The notes under the pieces: generated by a model
Database searches by the model: none
What the model was told of the DNA's origin: nothing
The model's input: the letters and a program-made list of their open reading frames with translations, nothing else
Program-made: the position numbers and the translations under genes
In this document: piece by piece, positions 9,198 to 17,874 of the stretch
Position numbering within the stretch: position 1 is the first letter of the stretch
Layout: every line of letters begins with the position of its first letter
Origin: Enterobacter asburiae
GTDB lineage: Bacteria; Pseudomonadota; Gammaproteobacteria; Enterobacterales; Enterobacteriaceae
NCBI GenBank assembly: GCA_011754535.1
Contig: JAAQVN010000001.1
Location: 2,480,001 to 2,544,000 of the forward strand
Direction: 5' to 3'
DNA: 64,000 nt

Positions 9198-10730
9198 ATG
9201 AAAACAACGCTTCTCACAACCCTGATTGCCGCCACGCTGGTTTTAAGCCCCCCGCTGGCGCTGGCTGCCGTTCCGAAAGACATGCTGGCGATCGGTAAAG
9301 CCGCCGATCCGCAAACGCTCGACCCTGCCATCACCATTGATAACAACGACTGGACCGTCACCTATCCGTCCTACCAGCGTCTGGTCAAGTACAAGCCCGG
9401 CTCTACCGAGGTGGAGGGCGATCTGTCGACGGGCTGGAAGGCATCCGACGACCAGAAAGAGTGGACCTTTACCCTGGCGGATAACGCCAAATTCTCCGAC
9501 GGTACGCCGGTCACCGCCGAGGCGGTCAAGCTCTCCTTTGAGCGCCTGCTGAAGCTCGGCCAGGGGCCGTCTGAAGCCTTCCCGAAAGATCTAAAAATTG
9601 ATGCCGTGGATGACCACACGGTGAAATTCACCCTCAGCCAGCCGTTCGCGCCTTTCCTCTACACGCTCGCAAACGACGGGGCGTCTATCATTAACCCGGC
9701 GGTGCTGAAGGCGAATGCCGCTGACGATGCGCGCGGTTTTCTGGCGCAAAACACCGCCGGCTCCGGGCCGTTTATGCTCAAAAGCTGGCAGAAAGGCCAG
9801 CAGCTGATCCTGGTGCCTAACCCCCACTGGCCGGGCGACAAGCCGCACTTTAAGCGCGTCTCGGTGAAAATTATCGGCGAGAGCGCCTCGCGCCGACTGC
9901 AGCTTTCCCGCGGCGATCTGGACATTGCCGACTCCCTGCCGGTCGATCAGCTCGCGGCCCTGAAGCAGGAAGGCAAAGTCGCCGTCGCCGAATACCCGTC
10001 CCTGCGCGTGACCTATCTCTACCTCAACAACAGCAAAGCGCCGCTCAATCAGGTGGATTTACGCCGGGCTATCTCCTGGGCGACGGATTACCAGGGGATG
10101 GTAAAAGGCATTCTGAGCGGCAACGGCAAGCAGATGCGTGGCCCGATCCCGGAAGGTATGTGGGGCTTTGACGCCGCGGCAATGCAGTACAGCTTCGACG
10201 AGGCCAAAGCCAAAGCGGCGCTGGAGAAGGTCAAAGACAAACCCGCCAGCCTGACCTTCCTCTACTCGGACAACGATCCGAACTGGGAGCCAATCGCCCT
10301 CTCCACTCAGGCCAGCCTTGGCAAGATCGGCATTAACGTCAAGCTGGAAAAACTGGCCAATGCCACCATGCGCGACCGCGTCGGCAAAGGCGATTACGAC
10401 ATTGCCATTGGCAACTGGAGCCCGGACTTTGCCGACCCGTACATGTTCATGAACTACTGGTTCGAATCGGACAAAAAAGGGCTGCCGGGCAACCGTTCGT
10501 TCTATGAGAACAAAGAGGTCGATTCCCTGCTGCAGGCCGCGCTGAAAACGACTGACCAGGCGGAACGCACCAAAGATTACCAGCAGGCGCAAAAGGTGGT
10601 CATCGACGAGGCGGCCTACGTTTATCTGTTCCAGAAGAACTACCAGCTGGCGATGAACAAAGAGGTCAAGGGCTTCACCTTTAATCCGATGCTGGAGCAG
10701 GTATTCAACATCGCCACCATGAGTAAATAA
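9198..10730 (+). CDS. ddpA: D-Ala-D-Ala ABC transporter, periplasmic binding protein DdpA
   Basis: Periplasmic solute-binding protein of the DppA/OppA type (SBP family 5), 510 residues. The ATG at 9198 is chosen because it follows TGGAG and opens a clear signal peptide (MKTTLLTTLIAATLVLS, cleaved at ALA-A). An upstream in-frame ATG at 9093 lies inside ddpX and would bury that signal peptide. It delivers the ligand to the DdpB/DdpC permeases that follow 23 bp and one overlap later. The assignment to D-Ala-D-Ala rests on linkage to ddpX. Confidence 0.93.
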   Translation: MKTTLLTTLIAATLVLSPPLALAAVPKDMLAIGKAADPQTLDPAITIDNNDWTVTYPSYQRLVKYKPGSTEVEGDLSTGWKASDDQKEWTFTLADNAKFSDGTPVTAEAVKLSFERLLKLGQGPSEAFPKDLKIDAVDDHTVKFTLSQPFAPFLYTLANDGASIINPAVLKANAADDARGFLAQNTAGSGPFMLKSWQKGQQLILVPNPHWPGDKPHFKRVSVKIIGESASRRLQLSRGDLDIADSLPVDQLAALKQEGKVAVAEYPSLRVTYLYLNNSKAPLNQVDLRRAISWATDYQGMVKGILSGNGKQMRGPIPEGMWGFDAAAMQYSFDEAKAKAALEKVKDKPASLTFLYSDNDPNWEPIALSTQASLGKIGINVKLEKLANATMRDRVGKGDYDIAIGNWSPDFADPYMFMNYWFESDKKGLPGNRSFYENKEVDSLLQAALKTTDQAERTKDYQQAQKVVIDEAAYVYLFQKNYQLAMNKEVKGFTFNPMLEQVFNIATMSK

Positions 10731-10753
10731 CGGTTCTCGCCGGGGGAAAGCGT

Positions 10754-11776
10754 ATGACGTTCTGGAGCATAGTGCGCCAGCGCTGCTGGGGGTTACTCCT
10801 GGTGGTGGCCGGTGTCTGTATCATTACCTTTATTATTTCACACCTGATCCCCGGCGATCCGGCCCGTCTGCTGGCAGGCGATCGCGCCAGCGACGAAATC
10901 GTGCAGAACATCCGCCAGCAGTTAGGGCTGGATCGGCCGCTGTACGTTCAGTTTGGCCGCTACGTGGACGCACTGGCCCACGGTGATTTAGGCACATCCA
11001 TCCGTACCGGACGCCCGGTTGCGGAAGACCTGAAGGCCTTTTTCCCCGCCACGCTGGAGCTGGCCTTTTGTTCTCTGCTGCTGGCGCTGGTGATCGGCGT
11101 GCCGCTGGGGATTTTGTCGGCGGTCTACCGCAACCGCTGGCTGGATCACCTGGTGCGTTTAATGGCGATGACCGGGATCTCCACCCCGGCCTTCTGGCTT
11201 GGGCTGGGCGTCATTGTCCTGTTCTACGGGCACCTGCAGCTTCTGCCCGGCGGCGGCAGGCTGGACGACTGGCTTGACCCGCCGACGCACGTCACCGGGT
11301 TTTATCTGCTGGACGCCCTGCTGGAGGGCAACGGTGAAGTGTTCTTCAACGCGCTTCAGCACCTGATTTTACCCTCGCTGACGCTGGCGTTTGTTCACCT
11401 GGGCATCGTGGCGCGCCAGGTGCGCTCGGCGATGCTGGAGCAGCTCAGCGAGGACTACATCCGCACCGCGCGCGCCAGCGGCCTGCCCGGCTGGTACATC
11501 GTCCTGCGCTACGCCCTGCCCAATGCGATGATCCCGTCCATTACCGTGCTCGGGCTGGCGCTGGGCGATCTGCTTTACGGCGCCGTGCTGACCGAAACCG
11601 TCTTTGCCTGGCCTGGCATGGGCGCCTGGGTGGTGACGTCCATTCAGGCGCTCGATTTCCCTGCCGTAATGGGCTTTGCCGTCGTCGTTTCGCTGGCCTA
11701 CGTGCTGGTTAATCTGGTGGTCGATCTGCTTTACCTGTGGATTGACCCGCGAATCGGGCGCGGAGGTGCCGAATGA
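10754..11776 (+). CDS. ddpB: D-Ala-D-Ala ABC transporter permease DdpB
   Basis: Inner-membrane permease of the DppB type, 340 residues, with an N-terminal membrane anchor (about 10-30) and the block of five or more membrane spans typical of binding-protein-dependent permeases. The EAA-type loop that docks the ATPase is visible as EDYIRTARASGLPGWYIV. The stop codon overlaps the ddpC start (ATGA), showing translational coupling. Confidence 0.93.
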   Translation: MTFWSIVRQRCWGLLLVVAGVCIITFIISHLIPGDPARLLAGDRASDEIVQNIRQQLGLDRPLYVQFGRYVDALAHGDLGTSIRTGRPVAEDLKAFFPATLELAFCSLLLALVIGVPLGILSAVYRNRWLDHLVRLMAMTGISTPAFWLGLGVIVLFYGHLQLLPGGGRLDDWLDPPTHVTGFYLLDALLEGNGEVFFNALQHLILPSLTLAFVHLGIVARQVRSAMLEQLSEDYIRTARASGLPGWYIVLRYALPNAMIPSITVLGLALGDLLYGAVLTETVFAWPGMGAWVVTSIQALDFPAVMGFAVVVSLAYVLVNLVVDLLYLWIDPRIGRGGAE

Positions 11777-12666
11777 TGTTAACGCAGGAAACACCCGTCC
11801 CGGTTAAAACCGCCAGACAACGCATCAACTGGGCAAAGCTGTTCTGGATGCTGCGCCAAAGCCCGCTCACGATCGTTGGCGGCGTCATTATGATTGCGAT
11901 GCTCTTTCTGATGGTGACCTCACCGTGGATTGTGCCGCATGACCCGAACGCGCTGGATCTGACCGCCCGCCTGCAGGCGCCGTCTGCGCAGCACTGGTTT
12001 GGTACCGATGAGGTAGGACGCGATCTGTTCAGCCGCGTGCTGACGGGAAGCCAGCAGTCGATTACCGCCGGGCTGGCGGTCGTGGTGATTGCGGGCGGCA
12101 TTGGCTCACTGCTGGGCTGTTTGTCCGGTGTACTGGGCGGGCGCGGCGACGCCATCATCATGCGGGTGATGGATATTATGCTCTCCATTCCCTCTCTGGT
12201 ACTGACCATGGCGCTGGCCGCTGCGCTCGGTCCGAGCCTGTTCAACGCCATGCTGGCGATTGCGATTGTCCGCATCCCGTTTTACGTCCGCCTGGCGCGC
12301 GGGCAAACCCTGGTGGTGCGCCAGTTTACCTACGTGCAGGCCGCACGCACCTTTGGCGCTTCCCGCTGGCATTTGATCCGCTGGCATATCCTGCGCAACG
12401 CCCTGCCGCCGCTGATTGTGCAGGCTTCGCTGGATATCGGCAGCGCCATTTTGATGGCCGCCACGCTGGGGTTTATTGGCCTGGGCGCGCAGCAGCCCAC
12501 TGCCGAATGGGGCGCGATGGTGGCCGTTGGCCGTAACTACGTCCTGGACCAGTGGTGGTACTGCGCGTTTCCCGGTGCGGCGATTTTGATTACTGCCGTG
12601 GGCTTTAACCTGTTTGGCGACGGCATCCGCGATCTGCTGGACCCGAAATCGGGAGGAAAACAGTGA
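11773..12666 (+). CDS. ddpC: D-Ala-D-Ala ABC transporter permease DdpC
   Basis: Second permease of the transporter, DppC type, 297 residues. It has an N-terminal membrane span (about 35-58), the family segment HWFGTDEVGRDLFSRVL, and an EAA loop (QAARTFGASRWHLIRWHILRNALP). Two ATGs stand in tandem at 11773 and 11776; the first overlaps the ddpB stop and is used here. It overlaps ddpD by a TGATG junction. Confidence 0.93.
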   Translation: MMLTQETPVPVKTARQRINWAKLFWMLRQSPLTIVGGVIMIAMLFLMVTSPWIVPHDPNALDLTARLQAPSAQHWFGTDEVGRDLFSRVLTGSQQSITAGLAVVVIAGGIGSLLGCLSGVLGGRGDAIIMRVMDIMLSIPSLVLTMALAAALGPSLFNAMLAIAIVRIPFYVRLARGQTLVVRQFTYVQAARTFGASRWHLIRWHILRNALPPLIVQASLDIGSAILMAATLGFIGLGAQQPTAEWGAMVAVGRNYVLDQWWYCAFPGAAILITAVGFNLFGDGIRDLLDPKSGGKQ

Positions 12667-13652
12667 TGACCGAATCGGTACTCAATATTGAAGACCTGCA
12701 TCTGAGCTTCCCGATTTTTCGCGGTGAGGTTCATGCGCTGAACCACGTCTCGCTGGAGATCGGCAGGGGCGAAATTGTCGGTGTGGTGGGCGAATCAGGG
12801 TCGGGCAAATCCGTTACCGCCATGCTCGCCATGCGCCTGCTGCCGGAGGGCAGCTACCGTATTCATCACGGTCAGGTGAGATTACTCGGTGAAAACATCC
12901 TGACGGCGTCCGAGAAACAGCTCCGTCAGTGGCGCGGCGCTAAAGTGGCGATGATTTTTCAGGAGCCGATGACCGCTCTCAACCCGACGCGGCGGATTGG
13001 CAAACAGATGGTGGAGGTGATCCGCCAGCATCAGCCGCTTTCCCGGCGCGAGGCGCAGCAGAAGGCGATCGCCCTGCTGGAAGAGATGCAAATCCCGGAC
13101 GCGAAACAGGTCATGGATCGTTATCCGTTTGAACTCTCCGGCGGCATGCGCCAGCGGGTGATGATTGCCCTTGCCTTCTCCTGCGAGCCGGAGCTGATCA
13201 TCGCCGACGAGCCAACCACCGCGCTGGACGTTACCGTCCAGCTCCAGGTGCTGCGGTTGCTGAAGCATAAGGCGCGGGCCAGCGGCACCTCGGTGCTGTT
13301 CATCAGCCATGATATGGCCGTGGTGTCGCAGCTCTGCGACAGAATGTACGTGATGTATGCCGGCAGCGTGATCGAGAGCGGCGCCACGCAAACGCTGATC
13401 CACCGCCCCGTGCATCCTTATTCCATTGGGCTGCTGCGGTGCGCGCCGGAAAACGGCCAGCCGCGCGCCCCGCTTCCCGCCATCCCCGGCACGGTGCCCA
13501 ACCTCAGCCAGCTTCCGCAGGGTTGCGCGTTCCGCGAGCGCTGCTTTGCCGCCGGGGCGAAATGCAGCGAAACCCCGCGCTTAGTGCCCACTGGCGCAGA
13601 AGGCCAACAGGCTGCCTGCTGGTATCCACAACGGGAGAAACACCATGTCTGA
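12666..13652 (+). CDS. ddpD: D-Ala-D-Ala ABC transporter ATPase DdpD
   Basis: Cytoplasmic ATPase of the DppD/OppD type, 328 residues from the ATG at 12666. A GTG three bases earlier is also in frame. It carries Walker A (GESGSGKS), the signature LSGGMRQRV, Walker B (LIIADEPTTALD) and the H-loop (ISHD). The C-terminal oligopeptide-transporter extension has clustered Cys residues (CAFRERC..AAGAKC) that can bind an iron-sulfur cluster in related proteins. It overlaps ddpF. Confidence 0.93.
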   Translation: MTESVLNIEDLHLSFPIFRGEVHALNHVSLEIGRGEIVGVVGESGSGKSVTAMLAMRLLPEGSYRIHHGQVRLLGENILTASEKQLRQWRGAKVAMIFQEPMTALNPTRRIGKQMVEVIRQHQPLSRREAQQKAIALLEEMQIPDAKQVMDRYPFELSGGMRQRVMIALAFSCEPELIIADEPTTALDVTVQLQVLRLLKHKARASGTSVLFISHDMAVVSQLCDRMYVMYAGSVIESGATQTLIHRPVHPYSIGLLRCAPENGQPRAPLPAIPGTVPNLSQLPQGCAFRERCFAAGAKCSETPRLVPTGAEGQQAACWYPQREKHHV

Positions 13653-14574
13653 TGTACTGCTGGAACTGGATAGCGTGCACGTCAATTTTGCGGCACGTAA
13701 AAACTGGCTGGGCCGCGTGACGGAACAGGTCCATGCGCTTAACGGGCTGGACCTTGAGATCCGTCGGGGAGAAACGCTCGGCATCGTCGGGGAATCCGGC
13801 TGCGGGAAAAGCACGCTGGCCCAGCTGCTGATGGGCATGCTGAAGCCCAGCACCGGCGCGTGCCTGCGGGCGCACCACGCGGGCGGCATGCAGATGGTGT
13901 TTCAGGATCCGCTCTCCTCGCTCGACCCGAGGTTGCCGGTCTGGCGCATCATCACCGAGCCGGTGTGGGTGCAAAAACGCAGCAGCGAGCGCGAGCGCCG
14001 TCAGCTGGCGGAGGATCTGGCGCTGCAGGTGGGCATTCGCCCGGAATATCTCGACAGACTTCCGCACGCCTTCTCCGGCGGGCAGCGCCAGCGCATCGCC
14101 ATCGCCCGGGCGCTCTCGTCCGACCCCGATATTATCGTGCTTGATGAACCCACCAGCGCGCTGGATATCTCCGTGCAGGCGCAAATCCTCAACCTGCTGG
14201 TGACCCTGCAGCAGCAACGTAATCTGACCTACGTGTTGATCTCGCATAACGTCTCGGTGGTCAGACACATGAGTGACCGCGTGGCGGTGATGTATCTTGG
14301 GCAGATTGTTGAGCTGGGCAGCGCCGCGCAGGTGCTTGGCGAGCCGCGCCATCCCTATACTCGCCTGCTGCTCGACTCGGTTCCCCGCACCGGTGAACCG
14401 CTGGATGAAACGCTGGCATTACGCAAAACGGAGCTTCCCGGCAACCGTCATCTGCCCGAAGGCTGTTTTTTCCGCGACCGCTGCCCGATGGCAGCGCAGG
14501 GGTGTGAACGTCCCCAGCCGTTACAGCCCTCACGCGAGGGCCGTAACGTTCGCTGCTGGCGTAATCTGGGTTAA
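13645..14574 (+). CDS. ddpF: D-Ala-D-Ala ABC transporter ATPase DdpF
   Basis: Second ATPase of the transporter, DppF/OppF type, 309 residues. Motifs are Walker A (GESGCGKST), signature FSGGQRQRI, Walker B (IIVLDEPTSALD) and H-loop (ISHN). The last residue of the usual HD pair is Asn here, so ATP turnover by this half may be altered; this is seen by eye only. The C-terminal Cys-rich tail (CFFRDRCPMAAQGC) is present. It ends the operon and overlaps the convergent SDR gene by four bases. Confidence 0.92.
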   Translation: MSDVLLELDSVHVNFAARKNWLGRVTEQVHALNGLDLEIRRGETLGIVGESGCGKSTLAQLLMGMLKPSTGACLRAHHAGGMQMVFQDPLSSLDPRLPVWRIITEPVWVQKRSSERERRQLAEDLALQVGIRPEYLDRLPHAFSGGQRQRIAIARALSSDPDIIVLDEPTSALDISVQAQILNLLVTLQQQRNLTYVLISHNVSVVRHMSDRVAVMYLGQIVELGSAAQVLGEPRHPYTRLLLDSVPRTGEPLDETLALRKTELPGNRHLPEGCFFRDRCPMAAQGCERPQPLQPSREGRNVRCWRNLG

Positions 14575-15320
14575 ATTTGCGCCATCCCGCCGTCCACAAA
14601 CAGCTCGGTGGCGTTAATAAAGCTGGCAGCGTCGGAGGCCAGAAACGCCACCGCTTTACCCACCTCACCCGGCGCGCCTAAACGCCCCAGCGGTACCTGC
14701 GCGGCCAGCGCGTCGTACAGACCCTGACGGTGCTCTTCCGGCACCAGATCGCCGAGACCCGGCGTTTTGATCGGTCCCGGGCTTACCACGTTGACGCGGA
14801 TCCCGCGGCCCTGCAAATCAAGCGCCCAGGAGCGGGCAAAGTTGCGTACGGCGGCCTTACTGGCGCTGTAGACGCTGAAGTTGGCCGTCCCTTTAATGGA
14901 CACCGTCGAGCCGGTCAGAATAATCGACGATCCGGCGGAGAGCAGCGGCAGCGCCTTCTGCACCGTGAACAGCACCCCGCGAACGTTGGTGCCGAAAATA
15001 CGGTCAAACTGCTCTTCGGTGATCGCGCCCAGCGGCAGCATATCGCCGCCACCGGCATTGGCGAACAGGATATCAAGACGCCCTTCATCTTTGGCTATCC
15101 GGGCATAGACCTCATCCAGATCGGCAAGCTTTGAGACATCCGCGCGGATGCCTACCGCAGTTGAAGCAATTTCAGCCACCGCCGCGTCCAGCTCGGCCTG
15201 CCGACGTCCGGTGATGTATACCTTCGCGCCCTGAGCCGCCAGCTCCTGCGCCGTGGCAAGACCAATACCGGTGCTGCCGCCGGTGACCAGTGCGATTTTT
15301 CCTGAGAGAGTCGTGTTCAT
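14571..15320 (-). CDS. SDR-family NAD(P)-dependent oxidoreductase
   Basis: Short-chain dehydrogenase/reductase, 249 residues, cytoplasmic, substrate unknown. It shows the classical cofactor motif TGGSTGIG (about 12-19), the NAG motif, the catalytic Ser (ILTGSTVS), Tyr and Lys (YSASK), and the C-terminal PG motif. The ATG at 15320 is preferred because the longer open frame upstream encodes a sequence unlike the family. It is divergent from a LysR gene 114 bp away, a common regulator-target arrangement. Confidence 0.9.
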   Translation of the reverse strand: MNTTLSGKIALVTGGSTGIGLATAQELAAQGAKVYITGRRQAELDAAVAEIASTAVGIRADVSKLADLDEVYARIAKDEGRLDILFANAGGGDMLPLGAITEEQFDRIFGTNVRGVLFTVQKALPLLSAGSSIILTGSTVSIKGTANFSVYSASKAAVRNFARSWALDLQGRGIRVNVVSPGPIKTPGLGDLVPEEHRQGLYDALAAQVPLGRLGAPGEVGKAVAFLASDAASFINATELFVDGGMAQI

Positions 15321-15434
15321 GTCATTTACCTTTTGTTGGGTTTGCGTTGGACAGACTTTAGCCCTTGCGGCATTAGTGAAAAACAGGCAAAAATGAAAAT
15401 GACTATTCATCCACAGAAATAATCAGAGGTCATT

Positions 15435-16340
15435 ATGGACCAGCTCATGGCGATGCGCGCTTTTACACGGGTCGTGGAGTCCGGCAGTTTTACCCGCGCG
15501 GCGGACTCGCTGAATATGCCGATCGCCACCCTGAGCAAGCTGGTAAAATCGCTTGAGACGCATCTGGAGATACGCCTCCTGCACCGGACGACTCGCCGGG
15601 TGGTGGCGACGCCGGAAGGGATGGAATACTATGAAAAAGCGCTCAGGGTGCTGATAGATATCGAAGATATCGACACCTCGTTTCGCGTTTCCCGCGCGAC
15701 GCCAAAAGGGCATTTGCGGGTTGACGTGGGCGGCTCCACCGCCCGGGACGTGCTCATCCCCCTGCTTCCGGAATTCATGCGGCGCTACCCGGATATCCGC
15801 ATCGACCTTGGCGTAGCCGACCGGCCGGTCGATCTCATCAGCGGTAACGTAGACTGCGTGATCCGCGGCGGGCCGCTGGACGACTCGACCCTCATCGCCC
15901 GTCATCTCGGTAACGCCGAAATGGTCACCTGCGCGACGCCGGGTTACCTGAAAAATCACGGCGTCCCGGCCTATCCGCAGGAGCTGTGCAACGGGCACAA
16001 GCTGATAAGCTACCTTTCGCCCGTCACCGGGCGGGCATTTCCGTTTCGTTTCAGACAACACGGCGAGGCGCTGGAAATCAATATTCCGCACTATCTTGGC
16101 GTCAATGAAAGTAATGCCCATCTGGCTGCTGCCGCGGCGGGGCTGGGGATCGTTCAGACCTTTGAGTATTCGGCAAAGTCGTATTTGCTGGCGGGAACGC
16201 TGACGGCGATTCTCGGCGACTGGCGCCCTGCCGCCTATCCGTTTCATGTGGTTTACCCGCAGAACCGGCATTTGACGCACAGGCTGAAGGTATTTATCGC
16301 CTGGCTGGCTGAGGTGTTCCCCGCCGCGCTGAAGGGATAG
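15435..16340 (+). CDS. LysR-family transcriptional regulator (next to SDR gene)
   Basis: 301-residue LysR regulator: N-terminal winged helix (about 1-60, with FTRVVESGSFTRAADSLNMPIATLSKLVKSLE) and a C-terminal periplasmic-binding-like effector domain. The wing sequence (LLHRTTRRVVATPEGMEYYEKA) places it in the AaeR/DhcR-like group. It is transcribed away from the SDR gene, and the 114-bp gap probably holds both promoters. A ribosome site (AGAGGT) lies before the ATG. Confidence 0.9.
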   Translation: MDQLMAMRAFTRVVESGSFTRAADSLNMPIATLSKLVKSLETHLEIRLLHRTTRRVVATPEGMEYYEKALRVLIDIEDIDTSFRVSRATPKGHLRVDVGGSTARDVLIPLLPEFMRRYPDIRIDLGVADRPVDLISGNVDCVIRGGPLDDSTLIARHLGNAEMVTCATPGYLKNHGVPAYPQELCNGHKLISYLSPVTGRAFPFRFRQHGEALEINIPHYLGVNESNAHLAAAAAGLGIVQTFEYSAKSYLLAGTLTAILGDWRPAAYPFHVVYPQNRHLTHRLKVFIAWLAEVFPAALKG

Positions 16341-16358
16341 CCGGGCGCGAACCCGGCT
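16339..16358. terminator. Hairpin between convergent lysR and osmC
   Basis: AGCCGGG-CGCGAA-CCCGGCT is a 7-bp GC-rich stem between two converging genes, 5 bp before the osmC stop. It could end transcripts from both sides, but has no long U-run. Confidence 0.5.
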
Positions 16359-16363
16359 GGGGC

Positions 16364-16792
16364 TTAGTTAAGCTTATAGTCCAGGGTAATCTCGGCTTTC
16401 AGGAGCTGCGACACCGGACAGCCCGCTTTGGCTTTCTGAATAATGCCATCAAACTGCTGTGGCGCAATGCCCGGAACGGTTACCTTGCTTTGCAGTGCAA
16501 CCTTAGTGATGGCAAAGCCGCCGTCGGTTTTATCCAGAGAGACGTCCGCGGTCGTATCAATCGAATCAGCGGTATAGCCCGCTTCACCCAGCATCAGCGA
16601 CAGCGCCATTGAGAAACAGGCCGCATGTGCCGCGCCAATCAGCTCTTCCGGGTTGGTCCCCTTTTCACCCTCAAAGCGGGTATTGAAACCATAAGGCTGT
16701 TGATTGAGAACGCCGCTCTCGGTGGAAACCGTTCCTTTTCCGCGCTTAATGTCGCCAGACCAGTGTGCCGAACCGTGCTTATGAATAGTCAT
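16364..16792 (-). CDS. osmC: Osmotically inducible peroxiredoxin OsmC
   Basis: Thiol peroxidase that reduces organic hydroperoxides, made under osmotic and stationary-phase stress. The 142 residues match the E. coli protein along the length. The two catalytic cysteines are visible: Cys59 in HAACFSMAL and Cys125 in GCPVSQLL. It is divergent from the gene at 16908 across only 115 bp, which carries a TATACTT-type -10 element and an RcsB-like box. Confidence 0.96.
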   Translation of the reverse strand: MTIHKHGSAHWSGDIKRGKGTVSTESGVLNQQPYGFNTRFEGEKGTNPEELIGAAHAACFSMALSLMLGEAGYTADSIDTTADVSLDKTDGGFAITKVALQSKVTVPGIAPQQFDGIIQKAKAGCPVSQLLKAEITLDYKLN

Positions 16793-16822
16793 TCTTGCTC
16801 TCCTTTTGGCTTACAAAGGGTT

Positions 16823-16830
16823 AAGTATAG
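16823..16830 (-). promoter_or_regulatory. Putative osmC -10 element
   Basis: On the minus strand this reads CTATACTT, a form favoured by sigma-S (C before TATACTT), about 30 bp upstream of the osmC start. It fits the known sigma-S control of osmC. Confidence 0.5.
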
Positions 16831-16856
16831 ACTACGCATCTGACACGCCCAGGAAC

Positions 16857-16870
16857 ACAGACGATTCCGG
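16857..16870 (-). promoter_or_regulatory. Putative RcsB box upstream of osmC
   Basis: CCGGAATCGTCTGT on the minus strand matches most positions of the reported RcsB site (KMRGAWTMWYCTGS). Rcs control of osmC is established in E. coli; this site is inferred from sequence. Confidence 0.45.
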
Positions 16871-16907
16871 GACTTTCACCTGCTGTACCGACAACAAGGA
16901 TAACGAT

Positions 16908-17867
16908 ATGACGCTAAAAATCAGGATGGCCGTCGCGGTAACCACGCTGGCTCTCTCACTGTCTTCACTGGCCAAAACGCCGGAGAACTTTATCTATACC
17001 AGCTCGGGCGACCTCGACGCGGCGCTCCCGCTTGTTGCGCGTAGCGACATCGGCGGCGTGCAGATCGTGTACAACTGGCGCCTGCTTGAACCCGAGAAGG
17101 ACAGCTATGACTTCACGCGAATTGAGCAGGATCTGGCGCGCGTTAAGTCCGCCCGGAAAAAACTCTTTATTCAGATCCAGGATCGTTTTTTTGAGCCGGA
17201 CGCCCGCTACGTGCCGGACTATCTGATGCACGATAAGCAATACAACGGCGGGATTGCACCCCAGTTCGATAACCCCGGAGAAGGCAAGCCTGTCGGCGCG
17301 GGATGGGTAGCGCGCCAGTGGGACCCCACGGTGCGCCAGCGCTACCAGGCATTGCTGGCAGCGCTCGCAAAACGCTTTGACGGCGAGGTGTATGGCGTAA
17401 ACCTGCCTGAAACCGCCATTGATATCGACGAAAAAAATCCGCCAGCGGGGTTTACCTGCGACAGCTATTTCGCAGGGGAGATGGAAAATCTGGCCTTTGC
17501 GCGCAAGGCTTTTCAGAAATCACACGTGGTGCAATACGTGAACTTCTGGCCGTGCGAGTGGGACAATGACCACAACTACATGGGGCGTCTTTTTGCGTAT
17601 GCCAGCGCCAACAATATCGGCCTGGGCGGGCCGGACATTGTTCCCAACCGCAAGGCACACATGAAGAATGCCTATCCCTTCTTCCATAAAAATAAACAGA
17701 CGCTGCCGCTCATCGCCATGGCGGTTCAGGAACCGACCCTGACCTATAAGAATCCTCAGACCGGAAAACCGTTCACCAAAGCGGAATTTGTCCGCTTCGG
17801 CGAAAGCTATCTCGGGGCCGATATTATTTTCTGGAGTACGTCGTCTCCCTGGCTAAAGGCGAAGTAA
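16908..17867 (+). CDS. Secreted TIM-barrel, glycosidase-like protein
   Basis: Exported protein of 319 residues. The ATG at 16908 opens a signal peptide (MTLKIRMAVAVTTLALS, cleaved near SLA-K); an in-frame start at 16806 would precede it with unlikely sequence. The early strand motif VQIVYNWRLLEPEKDSYDF is typical of clan GH-A beta/alpha-barrel glycosidases. Glu168 in GVNLPETA and Glu275 in MAVQEPT fall where the acid/base (strand 4) and nucleophile (strand 7) are expected. Substrate unknown. It is divergent from osmC and may share its stress-linked control region. A non-catalytic barrel cannot be excluded. Confidence 0.65.
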   Translation: MTLKIRMAVAVTTLALSLSSLAKTPENFIYTSSGDLDAALPLVARSDIGGVQIVYNWRLLEPEKDSYDFTRIEQDLARVKSARKKLFIQIQDRFFEPDARYVPDYLMHDKQYNGGIAPQFDNPGEGKPVGAGWVARQWDPTVRQRYQALLAALAKRFDGEVYGVNLPETAIDIDEKNPPAGFTCDSYFAGEMENLAFARKAFQKSHVVQYVNFWPCEWDNDHNYMGRLFAYASANNIGLGGPDIVPNRKAHMKNAYPFFHKNKQTLPLIAMAVQEPTLTYKNPQTGKPFTKAEFVRFGESYLGADIIFWSTSSPWLKAK

Positions 17868-17874
17868 TCCCCTC

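Noticed and set aside
16806..16907. Longer N-terminus for the glycosidase-like protein
   Set aside because: Would run through the osmC promoter region and precede the signal peptide; the ATG at 16908 is better placed.
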